64,000 nt of DNA from Athalassotoga sp049965695 (GTDB lineage: Bacteria > Thermotogota > Thermotogae > Mesoaciditogales > Mesoaciditogaceae), in the NCBI RefSeq assembly GCF_049965695.1, contig NZ_JBMFWB010000008.1, positions 13,143 through 77,142 on the forward strand, in the 5' to 3' direction. Each line of letters opens with the position of its first letter. Position 1 is the stretch's first letter. The notes below the pieces were generated by a model, which was given only the letters and a program-made list of their open reading frames with translations, had not been told where the DNA came from and ran no database searches. Positions 33,480-43,448 of this stretch are shown piece after piece. The position numbers and the translations under genes are program-made.

Positions 33480-33510
33480 CCTCATCGGAATTGTAAAGAT
33501 TCTGATGGGG
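33480..33510 (+). promoter_or_regulatory. Stable hairpin in the rplL-rpoB gap
   Basis: CCTCATCGGAAT (33480-33491) pairs over its full 12 nt, with two G-U pairs, with ATTCTGATGGGG (33499-33510) around a 7-nt loop. Only four T follow (TACTTTTG), so it is at best a weak terminator; a processing site or partial attenuator, as found at this place in E. coli, is plausible. Confidence 0.55.
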
Positions 33511-33570
33511 TACTTTTGCTTAAATATAGTGAGAGAGGTTTTGCATTTAAAAGAAAGGCATGGTGAAAAG

Positions 33571-36500
33571 GTGGAAAAACGGGAAAGGTACTCTTATGGA
33601 AGAATGAAAGATGCCATTGATGTCCCAAACCTTATATCCGTACAAATCGATTCTTACAAAGAATTCGTTGAAAAAGGCATAATGGAAGTTTTGAAAAAAT
33701 TTTCTCCGATAGAATCAAAGCCGCACAAGGCCGATGTTAAGAAAGGAGAAAAGGGTTTTAAACTCGAATTTGTAAGTTCGAGAACAGGTGAATCGAAATA
33801 CACCGAAGAAGAATGCAAACTGAAAGATACCACTTACAGCGTGCCGCTTTACATAACGATAAGGATAAAAGACATCCATTCAAACGAAATAAAAGAAGAC
33901 GAAGCTCTTTTCGGTTATCTTCCGATCATGACAGAACGTGGCACCTTCATAATAAACGGTGCCGAGAGAGTCGTTGTTCATCAACTTGTCAGATCTCCAG
34001 GTGTCTATTTCGTTCAGGAATTCGAAGGTTCTGAAAGAGTTCCAACTTTTTTTGCGCATTTTCTTCCCGAAAAAGGTGCATGGCTTGAGATTTTGCTGAA
34101 CGTTAAAAAAGGCATCCTTCAGGCAAGAATAGACAGAAAGAAAAAGATAAAATTACCTTTGTTGCTTAAAATTTTTGATTACGTCACACCTATGGAAATG
34201 ATGAAACTGTATCCCGTTGCTATTCCGGCAGATGAAGATGAACTTGTTTTTCGAAGAGGTTCTGTGTTGCTTGAAGATGTAACCGATAAAAACGGAAATG
34301 TCCTGATACATGCCGGTGAAAAACTTGAGGAAGAAATGATTCCTTCAATACTTGAGGCCAAAATTCAGAAGATGACCATAGCACATCCTTACCTGCAAAA
34401 AACCGTTGAGAATCTTGATGACGTTGAAAAAGACATGACTTCGGATGATGCGTATATAGAATTCTTCAGAAAATTAAGACCTGGAGAAATTCCGAGGATA
34501 AACGTGGCTAAAAGTTATTTTAACAGTCTTTACTTTGATCCCGAGCATTACGATCTCACAAAAATAGGAAGGGCAAAGATAAACACAAAACTCGGACTTA
34601 AAAATGATTCGATGGTACTCACCAAAGAAGACATAATCGCATCGATTAGGTACTTGCTTGACATAGAAAATCACGAAGAAAGGCTCGATACCAAAGATCA
34701 TCTTGGCAACAAAAGAGTCAGAACTGCCGGAGAACTCATGAAACTCGAATTTGAACGCGGCTTTTCGAGAGTTCAAAAGATGATAGAAGACAAAATGAAC
34801 ATGTACAATTCGCTTGATAAGATAAACATTCAAAGTCTTATAAACGTAAGGGCGGTAATGGCGACGCTTCAACAATTTTTTGCTTCAAGTCAACTTTCTC
34901 AATTCATGGATCAGGTGAATCCTCTTGCAGAATTGACACACAAAAGAAGGATATCTGCCCTTGGGCCGGGAGGATTAAGACGTGAAAGGGCAAGATTTGA
35001 AGTACGCGACGTTCACCATTCTCATTATGGACGTATGTGCCCGATAGAAACTCCAGAAGGTGCAAACATAGGTCTTATAACCTCGATGGCCATATTTGCC
35101 GAGATAGATGAATACGGCTTTTTGAGAACTCCTTACAGAAAAGTCGATAATGGTAAAATAACCGATAAAATAGATTACCTTATGGCTGATGAAGAGGGAA
35201 ATTACAACATAGCACCGGTAAACGTCAAGATAAATCCCGATAACACTTTGGCGGATGAAAGGGTAACGGTAAGATTCATGGAAAGTTATCGTTACGTCAA
35301 CAAGGCAGAAGTTGACTACATAGACGTTTCCTCAAGACAAATCGTCAGCATATCGGCCGCTCTGATACCATTTCTTGAAAATGATGATGCCAACAGGGCT
35401 TTGATGGGTTCGAACATGCAAAGGCAGGGTGTGCCTCTTGTGAATCCTCAAGCACCTTTGATAGGAACCGGAATGGAAAAATATGTTGCAAGGGATTCCG
35501 GTTTGATAGTCATGGCAAAACATGCCGGAAAGATAAAAAAGGTTTCCTCAAATGAAATAATCGTTGAAAAAGATGATAACTCCGGAGAAGATGTTTACAA
35601 ACTCATAAAATATTCACGAACAAATCAGGACACATGTATAAATCAGATACCGATAGTTGATGTTGGAGATCATGTTGACGCCGGAGATTGTATAGCGGAT
35701 GGACCGGCCATGGATATGGGAGAACTTGCCTTAGGCCGAAATGTATTCGTCGCTTTCATGTCGTGGGAAGGATATAATTTCGAGGATGCCATAATCGTCA
35801 ATCAGTCTTTGATAGAAGAAGATGCTTTCACATCTGTGCATGTTGAGGTCTATGAAACTTACGCGCGCGAAACGCGTTTGGGGCCCGAAGAAATAACCGC
35901 TGACATACCGAATGCTTCAAAAGAGTTGTTGAAAAATCTTGATGAAAACGGCATAGTAAGGGTCGGTTCACTCGTCCATCCAAAAGACATCCTTGTTGGG
36001 AAGGTAACGCCAAAAGGAGACAGCGAATTGACAGCCGAAGAAAAGATCATGAGATCGATCTTCGGAGAAAGAGGAAGAGACGTCAAAGACACATCGCTCA
36101 AATTGCCTCATGGAGTCGATGGAAGAGTTATAGGAGTGCATATATTCGAAAAAGGCGATATCTCCGAACTTGATTCAAGTGTAAACAAAATGGTGAAAGT
36201 TTACGTTGCGACCAGAAAGCCTCTTGCCGTTGGAGATAAACTTGCCGGACGCCACGGAAACAAAGGTGTCGTCTCCAGAATTGTCGCAAAAGAGGATATG
36301 CCGTTTTTACCTGATGGAACACCGATAGAGATGATATTAAGTCCGCTTGGAGTTCCGTCAAGGATGAACATAGGGCAGGTGCTTGAGACGCATCTCGGAT
36401 GGCTTGCAATGTTAAAGGGCATGTATTTTTCCACGCCTGTTTTCAACGGTGCTACCGAGGGCGATATTTTTACGCCTCTTTACGAAGAGCGCGCAAAATA

Positions 36501-36972
36501 CGGCTTAACGGAAGGAGACGACGCGAATTATCCGAATGGAAAGGTTGTGCTTAGAGACGGCAGAACTGGTGAGGTGTTTAACAGTCCTGTCGTAGTTGGT
36601 GTGATGTACATGATGAAACTCATTCATATAGCGCAAGACAAGATCCACGCGAGATCTATAGGCCCCTATTCTTTGATACATCAACAACCTCTCGGTGGAA
36701 AGGCTCAATTTGGAGGCCAGAGGTTCGGGGAAATGGAGGTCTGGGCGCTTGAAGCGCACGGCGCGTCTCATACACTTCAGGAAATGCTTACCATAAAATC
36801 AGATGATATCGAAGGAAGAAATGAAGCCTACAAAGCGATAATGCGCGGGAAAAACATTCCGATTTCTAATCTTCCTGAAAGTTTTAAAGTGCTCGTGAAA
36901 GAATTGCAGGGTTTGGCCCTTGATATTAAGGTTTACGATGATAACGGCAACGAAATTAAATTGGATCGTTAA
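33571..36972 (+). CDS. rpoB: RNA polymerase beta subunit
   Basis: Catalytic-core subunit of RNA polymerase. Blocks such as GAERVVVHQLVRSPGVYF, the rifampicin region SQFMDQVNPLAELTHKRR and SALGPGGL, and GGKAQFGGQRFGEMEVWALEA are all present. The frame is open from 33469, but that start lies before the hairpin at 33480 and has no ribosome site. Alignment by eye with the Thermotoga start suggests GTG at 33571 (VEKRERYSYGR); TTG at 33541 behind GAGAGAGG is an alternative. Starts are therefore uncertain by about 34 codons. Confidence 0.93.
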   Translation: MEKRERYSYGRMKDAIDVPNLISVQIDSYKEFVEKGIMEVLKKFSPIESKPHKADVKKGEKGFKLEFVSSRTGESKYTEEECKLKDTTYSVPLYITIRIKDIHSNEIKEDEALFGYLPIMTERGTFIINGAERVVVHQLVRSPGVYFVQEFEGSERVPTFFAHFLPEKGAWLEILLNVKKGILQARIDRKKKIKLPLLLKIFDYVTPMEMMKLYPVAIPADEDELVFRRGSVLLEDVTDKNGNVLIHAGEKLEEEMIPSILEAKIQKMTIAHPYLQKTVENLDDVEKDMTSDDAYIEFFRKLRPGEIPRINVAKSYFNSLYFDPEHYDLTKIGRAKINTKLGLKNDSMVLTKEDIIASIRYLLDIENHEERLDTKDHLGNKRVRTAGELMKLEFERGFSRVQKMIEDKMNMYNSLDKINIQSLINVRAVMATLQQFFASSQLSQFMDQVNPLAELTHKRRISALGPGGLRRERARFEVRDVHHSHYGRMCPIETPEGANIGLITSMAIFAEIDEYGFLRTPYRKVDNGKITDKIDYLMADEEGNYNIAPVNVKINPDNTLADERVTVRFMESYRYVNKAEVDYIDVSSRQIVSISAALIPFLENDDANRALMGSNMQRQGVPLVNPQAPLIGTGMEKYVARDSGLIVMAKHAGKIKKVSSNEIIVEKDDNSGEDVYKLIKYSRTNQDTCINQIPIVDVGDHVDAGDCIADGPAMDMGELALGRNVFVAFMSWEGYNFEDAIIVNQSLIEEDAFTSVHVEVYETYARETRLGPEEITADIPNASKELLKNLDENGIVRVGSLVHPKDILVGKVTPKGDSELTAEEKIMRSIFGERGRDVKDTSLKLPHGVDGRVIGVHIFEKGDISELDSSVNKMVKVYVATRKPLAVGDKLAGRHGNKGVVSRIVAKEDMPFLPDGTPIEMILSPLGVPSRMNIGQVLETHLGWLAMLKGMYFSTPVFNGATEGDIFTPLYEERAKYGLTEGDDANYPNGKVVLRDGRTGEVFNSPVVVGVMYMMKLIHIAQDKIHARSIGPYSLIHQQPLGGKAQFGGQRFGEMEVWALEAHGASHTLQEMLTIKSDDIEGRNEAYKAIMRGKNIPISNLPESFKVLVKELQGLALDIKVYDDNGNEIKLDR

Positions 36973-36983
36973 GGAGGGGTAAA

Positions 36984-39900
36984 ATGGCAGAAGATAACCC
37001 CAAGATAGTTTTGAACCCTTCTCAAAATAAGATAGGAAGGGTGGAAATAGGACTTGCCTCACCGGAAACAATTTTGAAATGGTCTAAAGGTGAGGTGAAA
37101 AAACCGGAAACCATAAATTACAGAACTTTCAAACCTGAATCCGATGGCCTTTTCAGCGAGCAAATCTTCGGACCTGTCAAAGATTACGAGTGCGCTTGTG
37201 GAAGGTACAAAGGAAAAAAGTACGAAGGCACAACTTGTGAAAGATGCGGTGTCACGGTTGAATCAAAAACGGCGCGCAGGAGAAGAATGGGACATATCGC
37301 GCTGGCCGTGCCGGTGGTTCATATCTGGTATCTAAAAAACATTCCCAATTACATATCCACCTTACTCGATATAGCCCCAAAAGATATAGAGCAGATAATA
37401 TACTTTGGATCGAGAAGAACTGTCGAAGCGTCTTACATGGTTACAAATCCTAAAAGCACGAACTTTGAGATCGGAGATAAACTTTACATCACTGAATACA
37501 ACATATACAAAACCAAATTTGAATTCGACGTTGAGAATTCCGTGAGGATAAAGGCTCCCCATGGCCCTGTGAGATCGGAGATAGACGGATTTGTTTCTAT
37601 AAAGGCCGAAAAGACAAACACCGGCAGGATCATCACATGGGTTAACGTTTCTCAATCCATAAAACCAGAAGATTCTAAAAGCGTTGAATACAACATTTAC
37701 CGTGGGATGGAATTGGTTGTCAAAGAGGGAGATAAGGTTAAGACCGGAGATATCATAGCAAATGAACTCAAAGTTGAGCCTTTCAAGGCTCCTTTCGATG
37801 GAACGTTCGAAATAGACGAGATAACATCGACCATAAAAGTGCTTCCGCTCCCGACATCCAAATTTCAACCGGTAACTTACACACTTCCTTACGGATCAAA
37901 AGCAACTGTTCAAAGCAATCAAAAAGTTAAAAAAGGAAGAGTGCTTACCACGGGCACCCATATAGATGCTGTAAGAGCCACAATGGATGGAACGATATTC
38001 TACGGGAAAAACCTTTCCGTCGTTCAAAGAGAAGACGGCAAAACCGTTGCAAACTCGAGTGACAAGATAAGCATCGTGGAAAAAGGAGAATTGAAAAGAG
38101 TTGAAAGATCATACCCGCTTTTTGAAGGCATCACGCCTTACGTTGAAGACGGACAGGAGATAAAAGCGGGAGATTACGTAGCCGATAGATTCGTTTACGA
38201 GGACGAAGATCTGACGGTTAAAGAACTCGAAGTGTTTGAAAAATATTATCCCGGAATGTTTGACAAAGAGTTTGAGATAGAAAACGACAGAACGGTCGTC
38301 ATGATAACGGACATAGACGAAGCGGTGGCAAGTGAAATAGGCAAAAAGATCGGGGATGTTATCCTTGATAACGAGTACGATGCTTACAAAAACATCTACG
38401 AAGATAAAATAACGGCAGATGTCGGAGCCTCTGCGATCAAAAGATTGCTTGAGAAAATAGATCTCGGAGAACTTGAGACCAAACTTGAAGCGGAATTGAA
38501 AAATATCCCGGAATCCGCTTCAAACAAAAAAATGAAGATTCTCAAGCGTCTTCATGTGGTAAGAAGTCTTATCGAAAGCGATCAAAGACCTGAATGGATG
38601 GTGCTTGACGTGATACCTGTCATTCCGCCGGATCTTAGACCTATGATTCAGATCGATGGAGGTCGTTTTGCCACAACAGATTTGAACGATCTTTACAGAA
38701 GAGTCATAAACAGAAATAACAGACTGAAAAAACTGCTTGAATTGAACGCTCCGGATATAATTGTAAGAAATGAAAAGCGTATGCTTCAGGAAGCGGTTGA
38801 TTCTTTGGTCGCCAACGGAAAACGCGGCAAGTCAGTTATGGATAAATCCAACAGACCTTTGAAATCTTTGACCGATCTGCTTAAAGGGAAAAGAGGCAGA
38901 TTCAGAAGAAATTTGCTCGGCAAGCGTGTCGATTATTCCGGTCGTGCGGTTATAGTCGTAGGGCCTACTTTGAGGATAGATCAATGCGGTATTCCGAAAA
39001 AAATGGCCATGGAATTGTTCAAACCATTTGTGCTTCAGAAACTTGTCAAAAGCGATCCGGACAAGTCGGCAAGAAAATGGGGACGTATGATGATAGAGCG
39101 AGAAGTGCCGGAGGCCTGGGAAGTACTTGAAGATGTCATAAAAGGGCATCCAGTTTTGCTCAACAGGGCACCTACTCTTCACAGAGTCAGCATTCAGGCA
39201 TTTGAACCAAAATTGATAGAAGGGGACGCAATTCAACTTCATCCGCTTGTTTGTCCTCCTTTCAATGCCGATTTTGACGGAGATCAGATGGCAGTCCATA
39301 TACCACTTTCCGCGGCAGCGCAGGCTGAAGCGAAGTTCCTGATGCTTTCCAAATACAACACCATCAGTCCGGCTCATGGTCAGCCACTTTCGATGCCAGG
39401 CAAAGACATCATACTCGGAATGTACTACCTGACCATGAAAAACGATAAACTTCGAAAACCGAAAACCGTTTTTTCGTCCGCGGAAGAAGCGATGCTGGCG
39501 TACAACACAGGTTACATAACCTTGCATACGCCGATCGATGTGCTGTTGCAATTTACCAGCTGTGAAAAACTTGTGAAAGACACAACGGTTGGTCGTGTCA
39601 TATTCAACGATGGATTAGTTGAAGAACTTGTCGATTACACAAAAACTTACGATAAAAAAGAGATAAAAAACATCGTTTCCAAAGCCTTCAAAACTTTTGA
39701 TATAGATGCAACGGCCGATGTACTTGATAGAATAAAAGATTTCGGATTCAAATATGCGACAATCTCCGGTGTTACGATTTCCGTCAGAGACGTGCTTATA
39801 TCCGAAAAGAAGCCAGAGATAATAAATAAATCTCAGCAAAAAATAGATAAAGTTGAAGAGGCATTTTCCAACGGTATGATAAATCAACAGCAAAGGTACG

Positions 39901-41990
39901 AGCAGATCGTCAGAATTTGGGAAGATGCAACCAAAGCGATTCAGGATGTTACTTACGATGAATTGTCCAAAGATATATTCAATCCTGTTTTCATGATGGT
40001 CAGATCCGGAGCAAGGGGAAGTATTGACCAGATAAAACAAATAGCAGGTATGAGAGGTCTTATGGCAGATCCATCCGGCAAAACGATAGAAGTTCCGATA
40101 CTTTCCAATTTCAGAGAAGGTCTAAACGTCATGGAATATTTCATATCCACACACGGTGCTCGAAAAGGATCTGCAGATACGGCTTTAAGAACATCCAATT
40201 CCGGTTATCTCACCAGAAGACTTGTCGATGTTGCACAATCGATGACGATAAAAGAAACAGATTGTGGAACCAAAAATGGCGTAGAACTCAAAACCTTGAG
40301 AGACGACGATGTCGTGATAGAAAAATTGGAAGATTCTCTCTTTGGTCGCGTGCTTGCCGAAGACGTCGTTAATCCAAAAACAAAAGAGGTCGTTTACGAG
40401 CGTGACACGATGATGGAAGAAGACGATGCACATAAGGCCGTCAGCACAATAGAAGAAGTTCAAGTGCACAAAGCCGAAGATGTCAGGATCGATACGATAA
40501 ACGATCTTAAAGATTATGCCGAAATTGCCGATGATCTTTACGATGATGATAAAGGCACGTCTTCCGGGGTACCATCCAAATTGATCTTCAAAAAAGGTGA
40601 ACCTTTGAAGAATGTCGTAAACGTGGCCAGAAAGTTGGGCCTTTCCAAGATAAAAGCGGATATCTATCCTTGCGTTGGCGGGGTAACGGTTTCCCCGATA
40701 CTTTCCAAAAATGGTAAAAAAGAGGTCGCAACGTACGAAGAAAGGGTTACACCAGAATTGGCCAAGAAATTCTTCGAAGAGGATATCGATACGATTACGT
40801 TAAGACCTTACATAAAGATAAGATCTCCTATGACTTGCGAACTTTCTAACGGCGTTTGCGAGAAATGTTATGGAATGGACCTTTCAAACCACAGGATCGT
40901 CCATGTAGGTGAAGCCGTCGGAATAATAGCGGCACAGTCAATAGGAGAACCCGGTACCCAACTTACCATGAGGACTTTCCATACCGGAGGAATAGCGACA
41001 ACAGGAGACATAACTCAGGGTCTTCCGAGAGCCGAAGAATTGTTTGAAGCAAGAAAGAAACTAAAGGATGTTTCAGGCATATTCAGCCATGTATCCGGTT
41101 ACGTCAAACAGATAAGTCAGGAAGAAAACAAAACCGTTAAAATATACATCGAAGATGATGAAGGAAATCTTCATGACTACACGGTTCCTAAGAAAACCCA
41201 GATACGCGTAAGGGAAGGACAGCGAATCATAGGTGGTACTCCTTTGACAACCGGAACGATAAGGCCAAGGGATTTACTCGAAAAAGTAGGAACCGAAAGT
41301 TCTTTTCAATATTTACTTCGAGAAGTCAAAAGAGTTTATGCTGAACAGGGTGTGGACATCCATGACAAACATTTTGAAGTCATAATAAAACAGATGTTCA
41401 ACAAAGTCGAAGTCACAGATGCCGGAGATACAAACATACTGCCGGGCACTTTGCTTTCTTTGGAAGAGGCCAAAAAGGTAAACGAAGATATAAGGAAAGA
41501 AAATTTAAAAGTCGATGAAAACAGAAAAAAGATCGTCGGAAAAGAACTTGCCTACTCAGTCCTTAGCATAGACGAAGTTGGCAAAGAAATTGCCAAAGCA
41601 GGAGAAATTCTGACCGACGCTGTTGTTTCAGATATGGTGAAGGCAGGCGTAAAGGCAGTCGTAACCAAAGATGGAGAAAAACGTGATAGATATATAATAA
41701 ACACGAAGAACGAGATCGAGTACAAACAAAAACTACTTAGAATAACAACGGCCTCGCTTGAAAGCGAAGGATTTTTAAGTGCAGCGTCGTTCCAGCAGAC
41801 ACCGCAAATACTTGCCGAGGCAGCAGTTGAGGGAAGATCTGACTTTCTCAAAGGGTTAAAAGAGAATGTCATAATAGGCCAACTTATACCATCCGGTACA
41901 GGACTTTCAGTATACAACAACATTCAAATCGAAGAACACCCTGCCGCAAAAATATCGAGAGAAGAGATGAAAAAAGAACAGCAGGCGTAA
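36984..41990 (+). CDS. rpoC: RNA polymerase beta' subunit with N-terminal insertion
   Basis: Carries the catalytic Mg site (FNADFDGDQMAVH). The zinc ribbon at about residues 68-90 has CACGRYKG and CERCG; a second zinc site has CELSNGVCEKCYG near the C-terminal third. At 1668 residues it is far longer than the ~1400 of E. coli: a beta-rich segment between about residue 165 and 480 is inserted, as in Thermotoga and related phyla (sandwich-barrel hybrid motifs). ATG behind AAGGAGG, 11 nt after rpoB. Confidence 0.96.
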   Translation: MAEDNPKIVLNPSQNKIGRVEIGLASPETILKWSKGEVKKPETINYRTFKPESDGLFSEQIFGPVKDYECACGRYKGKKYEGTTCERCGVTVESKTARRRRMGHIALAVPVVHIWYLKNIPNYISTLLDIAPKDIEQIIYFGSRRTVEASYMVTNPKSTNFEIGDKLYITEYNIYKTKFEFDVENSVRIKAPHGPVRSEIDGFVSIKAEKTNTGRIITWVNVSQSIKPEDSKSVEYNIYRGMELVVKEGDKVKTGDIIANELKVEPFKAPFDGTFEIDEITSTIKVLPLPTSKFQPVTYTLPYGSKATVQSNQKVKKGRVLTTGTHIDAVRATMDGTIFYGKNLSVVQREDGKTVANSSDKISIVEKGELKRVERSYPLFEGITPYVEDGQEIKAGDYVADRFVYEDEDLTVKELEVFEKYYPGMFDKEFEIENDRTVVMITDIDEAVASEIGKKIGDVILDNEYDAYKNIYEDKITADVGASAIKRLLEKIDLGELETKLEAELKNIPESASNKKMKILKRLHVVRSLIESDQRPEWMVLDVIPVIPPDLRPMIQIDGGRFATTDLNDLYRRVINRNNRLKKLLELNAPDIIVRNEKRMLQEAVDSLVANGKRGKSVMDKSNRPLKSLTDLLKGKRGRFRRNLLGKRVDYSGRAVIVVGPTLRIDQCGIPKKMAMELFKPFVLQKLVKSDPDKSARKWGRMMIEREVPEAWEVLEDVIKGHPVLLNRAPTLHRVSIQAFEPKLIEGDAIQLHPLVCPPFNADFDGDQMAVHIPLSAAAQAEAKFLMLSKYNTISPAHGQPLSMPGKDIILGMYYLTMKNDKLRKPKTVFSSAEEAMLAYNTGYITLHTPIDVLLQFTSCEKLVKDTTVGRVIFNDGLVEELVDYTKTYDKKEIKNIVSKAFKTFDIDATADVLDRIKDFGFKYATISGVTISVRDVLISEKKPEIINKSQQKIDKVEEAFSNGMINQQQRYEQIVRIWEDATKAIQDVTYDELSKDIFNPVFMMVRSGARGSIDQIKQIAGMRGLMADPSGKTIEVPILSNFREGLNVMEYFISTHGARKGSADTALRTSNSGYLTRRLVDVAQSMTIKETDCGTKNGVELKTLRDDDVVIEKLEDSLFGRVLAEDVVNPKTKEVVYERDTMMEEDDAHKAVSTIEEVQVHKAEDVRIDTINDLKDYAEIADDLYDDDKGTSSGVPSKLIFKKGEPLKNVVNVARKLGLSKIKADIYPCVGGVTVSPILSKNGKKEVATYEERVTPELAKKFFEEDIDTITLRPYIKIRSPMTCELSNGVCEKCYGMDLSNHRIVHVGEAVGIIAAQSIGEPGTQLTMRTFHTGGIATTGDITQGLPRAEELFEARKKLKDVSGIFSHVSGYVKQISQEENKTVKIYIEDDEGNLHDYTVPKKTQIRVREGQRIIGGTPLTTGTIRPRDLLEKVGTESSFQYLLREVKRVYAEQGVDIHDKHFEVIIKQMFNKVEVTDAGDTNILPGTLLSLEEAKKVNEDIRKENLKVDENRKKIVGKELAYSVLSIDEVGKEIAKAGEILTDAVVSDMVKAGVKAVVTKDGEKRDRYIINTKNEIEYKQKLLRITTASLESEGFLSAASFQQTPQILAEAAVEGRSDFLKGLKENVIIGQLIPSGTGLSVYNNIQIEEHPAAKISREEMKKEQQA

Positions 41991-42006
41991 AGATAAATTG
42001 GTAAAA

Positions 42007-42035
42007 CCAAAGGGGCATGTATGTGCCCCTTTTTT
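42007..42035 (+). terminator. Rho-independent terminator of the rpoBC operon
   Basis: AGGGGCA (42011-42017), loop TGTATG, TGCCCCT (42024-42030), followed by T tract to 42035. Confidence 0.92.
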
Positions 42036-42109
42036 CATACTCTAATGTCCTTTTTTATACACCATTGGCCATTCGCCGTATTTCGTCGACCCCAGCATTC
42101 GCCTCTGTC

Positions 42110-42136
42110 CGTCATTCCAGTCGAAGAACTGGAATC
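42110..42136. repeat. Short perfect inverted repeat of the GTCATTCCAG type
   Basis: ATTCCAGT (42114-42121), loop CGAAGA, ACTGGAAT (42128-42135). The outer context CGTCATTCCAG...CTGGAATCGCC resembles REP-like hairpins common in other bacteria. Only one copy was seen in this window. Confidence 0.5.
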
Positions 42137-42150
42137 GCCTTTTGTTTTTG

Positions 42151-42189
42151 GCTGCTTACTCGTTACCGGTTACGCGTTACCCGTCACTT
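42151..42189 (+). repeat. Degenerate heptamer repeat, locus 4
   Basis: The cleanest array: CTGCTTA, CTCGTTA, CCGGTTA, CGCGTTA, CCCGTCA directly in tandem. It lies between the rpoC terminator and the ThrE-like genes, whose TATAAT (42228-42233) follows about 40 nt later. Confidence 0.7.
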
Positions 42190-42254
42190 GTATGCTTTAA
42201 CATTTTCGAAATTCACCTGTGATTGAGTATAATAATTTGACGGGAGATGATTTC

Positions 42255-43019
42255 TTGGCAGAAGATATCGGTAAAACCCTTGACTTCATGGTTGATACCG
42301 CGGCTGCTCTTATGAGAACGGGTTCTCCTACGACAAGAACGGAAATATGGATATCCAAAATCGGAAATAAATTAGGTTTTGAAGTTGACGTCGCGATAAT
42401 TTACACGGTCATATACATAACGATAAAAGACTCGAACGGGAATGTCATGACGATGACGAAAAGAACCGGTAATCTCTCAAGTGATTTTGACAAATTCATA
42501 AAAATAGATGCACTTGTAAAAAAATTCGTTGATGGAAAGATGAATCTTTCAGATGCGCATTCCCAGTTGAAATTTATCCTCAGCACCGATTTTTCATATC
42601 CGATTTTCGTTCAATTAATAGCCGCCGCTCTTGCCTGTGGAGGCTTTGAATACATACTTGTCGGAGGATTGATGAGTGCTCTTGCATCGATGGCGCTGGG
42701 GGCCATAGTTTACGCGGCAACGAATTACATCCGTTTACTTGATAACAGATTTTTTCAACAATTCAGTTCAGGCGTGATTATAGCAATAGGATCATGGATA
42801 TTGATGCCTATTTTCAAAGGGTCCACATTGAACGGGATCATATCCGGCGCGATAATGTTGTTTGTACCCGGTTTACTTATAACCAACGGATTTTCAGAGA
42901 TATCTCAGGGAAGTGTCATATCCGGGACCATAAAAGAAAGTGAAGCACTCGCACTGTTGGTGGCCCTCGTTTTTGGAATATCAGCAGGCAGTGTCTTTGT
43001 TGGAGGCATGAAATTTTGA
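42255..43019 (+). CDS. ThrE-like threonine/serine exporter subunit, DUF1212 part
   Basis: An inner-membrane protein whose cytoplasmic N-terminal region (FMVDTAAALMRTGSPTTRTE) and ~5 membrane helices match the DUF1212 half of ThrE exporters; family members export threonine or serine. The frame is open to a GTG at 42219, but this lies upstream of a TATAAT (42228-42233); TTG at 42255 with GGGAG 8 nt upstream (at 42242) is a better start. Its stop overlaps the next gene (TTGA), which supplies the other half. Confidence 0.82.
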   Translation: MAEDIGKTLDFMVDTAAALMRTGSPTTRTEIWISKIGNKLGFEVDVAIIYTVIYITIKDSNGNVMTMTKRTGNLSSDFDKFIKIDALVKKFVDGKMNLSDAHSQLKFILSTDFSYPIFVQLIAAALACGGFEYILVGGLMSALASMALGAIVYAATNYIRLLDNRFFQQFSSGVIIAIGSWILMPIFKGSTLNGIISGAIMLFVPGLLITNGFSEISQGSVISGTIKESEALALLVALVFGISAGSVFVGGMKF

Positions 43020-43438
43020 ATTTACTCGTTCAATCACTTATTGCGGGTCTTGCAAGCGGAAGTTTTACGCTGCTTTACAATGCCAGCCCTTTGGATGCGG
43101 TACTTGGCGGAAGTATAGGCTTTATAGGGTGGTTGGTCTACTCTTTAACCCTCGGATATGGCATGGTGGCATCGGCTTTACTTGCGGCATTGGTAATTGG
43201 ATTGGTTGGAAGAATTCTTTCACGTCTGAGGCATATTCCATCTCAACCTTTGATAGTTGGCGGAATAGTGGTTTTGGTACCAGGTTTTATGGCATTCAAA
43301 GCCATGAACGCCTTTGTGATCGGCAATTCAACCGAGGGCACAACGATGATGCTTAACGCGTTTTTGGTTGCCGCTTCGATAGGTACAGGCCTGGTGGTTG
43401 CCGTTGCGATCACGACGATAATCTTCAGAAAGAAGTAG
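43016..43438 (+). CDS. ThrE-like exporter subunit, DUF3815 part
   Basis: A 140-residue protein with four or five hydrophobic helices matching the small C-terminal half of ThrE (IGFIGWLVYSL, LVPGFMAFKAMNAF). In single-chain ThrE both halves are fused; here they are two overlapping genes, with a TTG start inside the previous stop. The pair should form one transporter. Confidence 0.82.
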   Translation: MNLLVQSLIAGLASGSFTLLYNASPLDAVLGGSIGFIGWLVYSLTLGYGMVASALLAALVIGLVGRILSRLRHIPSQPLIVGGIVVLVPGFMAFKAMNAFVIGNSTEGTTMMLNAFLVAASIGTGLVVAVAITTIIFRKK

Positions 43439-43448
43439 GAGGTTATGT

